6,425 nt of DNA, taken from JACZSB01 sp965372015 (GTDB lineage Bacteria; Fidelibacterota; Marinisomatia; SCGC-AAA003-L08; TS1B11). Shown piece by piece: positions 4,772 to 6,425 of this stretch. Below the pieces are notes generated by a model. That model did no database searches. It was not told where the DNA came from and saw only the letters and a list, made by a program, of their open reading frames with translations. Position 1 is the first letter of the stretch. Each line of letters starts with the position of its first letter. A program made the position numbers and the translations under genes. The DNA lies in assembly GCA_965372015.1 (NCBI GenBank), contig CBDVAP010000144.1, positions 1-6,425 on the forward strand, given 5' to 3'.

Positions 4772-6127
4772 TTGTCCGCCGACATTCGCAGCAGGCTGGA
4801 GCAGTTCCCGGCCGCCCTGGCGGAGCGGCAGGCGCTCAACGCCGTTATTACTGACATTTCCGGCCGAGCCTTAGAGCGATTGGATCCGGCCGGGGGCGGT
4901 CCCCTGGACGGCTGCCTGATGGCCGTCAAGGACAACCTGAACTTGGAAGGCGTTCCCACCACCTGCGCCTCCCGGATTCTGGCAGGCTACATCTCGCCCT
5001 ACACCGCCACCCCTGTACAACGGCTGCTGGACGCCGGGGCAGCTATCGCCGCCAAGACCAACTTAGACGAATTTGCCATGGGCTCCTCGACGGAGTATTC
5101 GTGCTTCGGTCCCACCCGCAACCCCCATGATCCCGAGCTGGTGCCCGGTGGCAGCAGCGGCGGTTCGGCGGTAGCGGTGGCCTCCGGACTGGTGGACGCG
5201 GCCCTGGGCAGCGATACCGGCGGTTCGGTGCGGCAACCGGCGGCCTTCTGCGGCGTCTACGGACTCAAGCCCACCTACGGCCGGGTCTCGCGTTACGGGC
5301 TGGTGGCCTTCGCTTCCTCATTCGACCAAGTGGGTGTGTTTGCCACTACCACCAAGGACACCGCCCGGGTGTTAGAAGTGATAGCCGGGCACGATCCTTT
5401 AGACAGCACTTGCGCCCCGGAGCCGGTGACGACCTTCACCTACGATGCGGAGCGGGCCAGCCAATTGACGGTGGGTATCGCCCCGGAATACCAGGAAGGG
5501 GTGGATCCCGAGATTCAGGAGCGGCTGGGCAGCCTGGTAGCTTTCCTGGAAGGGGCCGGGCTGAGTGTCAAGGAGGTCTCGTTACCGCACACGGAATACG
5601 GTGTCGCGGCCTACTACATCCTCACCACCGCCGAGGCTTCCTCCAACCTGGCACGCTTCGACGGGGTGCGCTACGGACTGCGGCGGCACGCTGAGGATGA
5701 CCTGGAGGCGTTGTACAGCGAAACCCGCAGCGAGGGTTTCGGTCCGGAGGTGCAACGCCGGATCATGCTGGGGACCTATGTGCTTTCGGCGGGCTACATG
5801 GATAAATACTATACCCGGGCGCAACGGGTTCGCCGCCTGATCAAGCAGGACTTCAGCCAGGTCTTCGGGGAGGTGGACCTGCTGCTGACCCCCACGACCC
5901 CCACTTTTCCCTTCCCCATCGGCGGCCGGGTGGAAGATCCGTTGGCCATGTACCTGTCGGACGTGTTTACCGTGCCCATGAGCCTGGCCGGTGTGCCGGC
6001 CCTGAACATCCCCGTGGGCCTCTCGGGCAAAGGTCTGCCGGTGGGGCTGCAACTGACCGCCAATTACTTCCAAGAGGAAACTATTTTCCAGCTCAGCCGT
6101 TTTATAGAGCAAAACTACTCGGTCTGA
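4772..6127 (+). CDS. gatA: Glutamyl-tRNA(Gln)/aspartyl-tRNA(Asn) amidotransferase subunit A
   Basis: GatA is the amidase subunit of GatCAB; it frees ammonia from glutamine so that GatB can turn Glu-tRNA(Gln) or Asp-tRNA(Asn) into the correct aminoacyl-tRNA. Numbering from the TTG at 4772, the Ser-cisSer-Lys triad is K53 (MAVKDN), S128 (PGGSSGGSA) and S152 (DTGGSVRQP). The spacing equals that of K79, S154 and S178 in Staphylococcus aureus GatA. The region SFDQVG and the segment RRIMLGTYVLSAGYMDKYY are also typical. With this start the protein has 451 residues, about 26 shorter at the N-terminus than S. aureus GatA. No ATG or GTG fits between the tatA stop and the catalytic lysine region; an ATG at 4676 would add residues read out of frame from tatA. 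TAAGG at 4753-4757 is a distant ribosome site. gatB and gatC are not in the window. Function is sure; the start is not. Confidence 0.93.
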   Translation: MSADIRSRLEQFPAALAERQALNAVITDISGRALERLDPAGGGPLDGCLMAVKDNLNLEGVPTTCASRILAGYISPYTATPVQRLLDAGAAIAAKTNLDEFAMGSSTEYSCFGPTRNPHDPELVPGGSSGGSAVAVASGLVDAALGSDTGGSVRQPAAFCGVYGLKPTYGRVSRYGLVAFASSFDQVGVFATTTKDTARVLEVIAGHDPLDSTCAPEPVTTFTYDAERASQLTVGIAPEYQEGVDPEIQERLGSLVAFLEGAGLSVKEVSLPHTEYGVAAYYILTTAEASSNLARFDGVRYGLRRHAEDDLEALYSETRSEGFGPEVQRRIMLGTYVLSAGYMDKYYTRAQRVRRLIKQDFSQVFGEVDLLLTPTTPTFPFPIGGRVEDPLAMYLSDVFTVPMSLAGVPALNIPVGLSGKGLPVGLQLTANYFQEETIFQLSRFIEQNYSV

Positions 6128-6130
6128 TAC

Positions 6131-6425
6131 ATGCCTCAATTTCAACAACCGTGGTGGCTGCTGCTACTGCTGGTGGTACCGTTGCTGTCTGCTTGGTATG
6201 TGCGGCGGGGCCGCGGGCAGGAAGGGGTGTTGCGTTTTTCCTCCCTGGAGATGTTCGACCGGGCAGCCCTGCGTTCGGGCAACCGGAAAGTGTATCTGCT
6301 GTTAGCTGGGCGCTACCTTTTGCTGGTGCTGCTGGTGCTGGCGCTGGCCCGGCCCCAGGTGACTGACGTGATCCGGGAGAACCGGGTGGAGGCGTATAAT
6401 TTTTCCATCGGGACGCTGTTTCACT
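6131..6425 (+). CDS. Probable BatA-type VWA-domain membrane protein, N-terminal part only
   Basis: The frame is open from ATG 6131 to the window end (98 residues). It has the N-terminal layout of BatA-like (aerotolerance/VWA) proteins: a first hydrophobic helix after QQPWW (about 8-22), a basic RR turn, a segment VLRFSSLEMF (33-42), a second hydrophobic helix (about 55-73) and the ALARPQ motif (71-76) that in this family comes just before the VWA domain. The expected entry to the VWA domain, usually VEG-(I/V)-D followed by a hydrophobic strand and a D-x-S-x-S metal site, is not seen: after RVE (85-87) the text reads AYNFSIGTLFH. The sequence may be diverged, frameshifted, or faulty near an end. 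The ATG is 3 nt after the gatA stop with no Shine-Dalgarno. A family-level call only. Confidence 0.6.
   Translation, partial: MPQFQQPWWLLLLLVVPLLSAWYVRRGRGQEGVLRFSSLEMFDRAALRSGNRKVYLLLAGRYLLLVLLVLALARPQVTDVIRENRVEAYNFSIGTLFH

Noticed and set aside
5582..6148. Minus-strand frame of 188 codons opposite gatA
   Set aside because: Shadow of gatA; low-complexity H/Q/G/V-rich text and no plausible function.
6151..6366. Plus-strand frame of 71 codons after gatA
   Set aside because: It is the wrong phase of the BatA-like gene, whose frame from 6131 has the membrane helices and the ALARPQ motif.
6395..6400. Perfect TATAAT hexamer
   Set aside because: It lies inside an open coding frame and no TTGACA-like hexamer is found at 16-18 nt upstream; probably chance.

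Overview
The window is a bacterial chromosomal segment made of two unlike parts. Positions 1 to about 1060 are an accessory-looking patch: one AT-rich tetratricopeptide-repeat (TPR) gene lying between two copies of a structured, GC-rich inverted-repeat element. Positions 1168-6425 are a dense, GC-rich, all-plus-strand run of housekeeping genes: purC, psd, pssA, purS, purQ, a DUF4321 membrane-protein gene, tatA, gatA, and the start of a probable BatA-type (VWA-domain) protein cut by the window end.

From purC to the DUF4321 gene the genes touch or overlap: a 1-nt gap, ATGA, TTGA and two 1-nt TGATG-type junctions. They are therefore very probably one translationally coupled operon. It mixes de novo purine synthesis (PurC; PurS and PurQ of the split FGAM synthase) with phosphatidylethanolamine synthesis (PssA makes phosphatidylserine, Psd decarboxylates it). 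The only gap of note inside the block is 48 nt before tatA, which has a consensus ribosome binding site. gatA follows tatA after 16 nt and probably uses a TTG start; the last gene follows gatA after 3 nt.

Organism: a Gram-negative-type bacterium with high-GC core genes is the best inference, from PE synthesis via Psd/PssA, a Tat system, split PurS/PurQ rather than a single-chain PurL, GatCAB, and a BatA-like protein. Several starts lack a clear Shine-Dalgarno and rely on coupling. An FCB-group or related candidate-phylum bacterium would fit, but the sequence does not settle this.

The least ordinary part is the left end. Hand counts give about 28-33% GC inside the TPR gene, about 57% over its signal-peptide region, and about 67% in purC. 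The composition change falls inside the reading frame, just after the signal peptide. The two flanking repeats differ in arm sequence but keep the same fold plan, including a compensatory base-pair change. This suggests a mobile or recombining structured repeat family and an imported exported-protein gene. No CRISPR array, tRNA, rRNA, transposase or integrase was seen.
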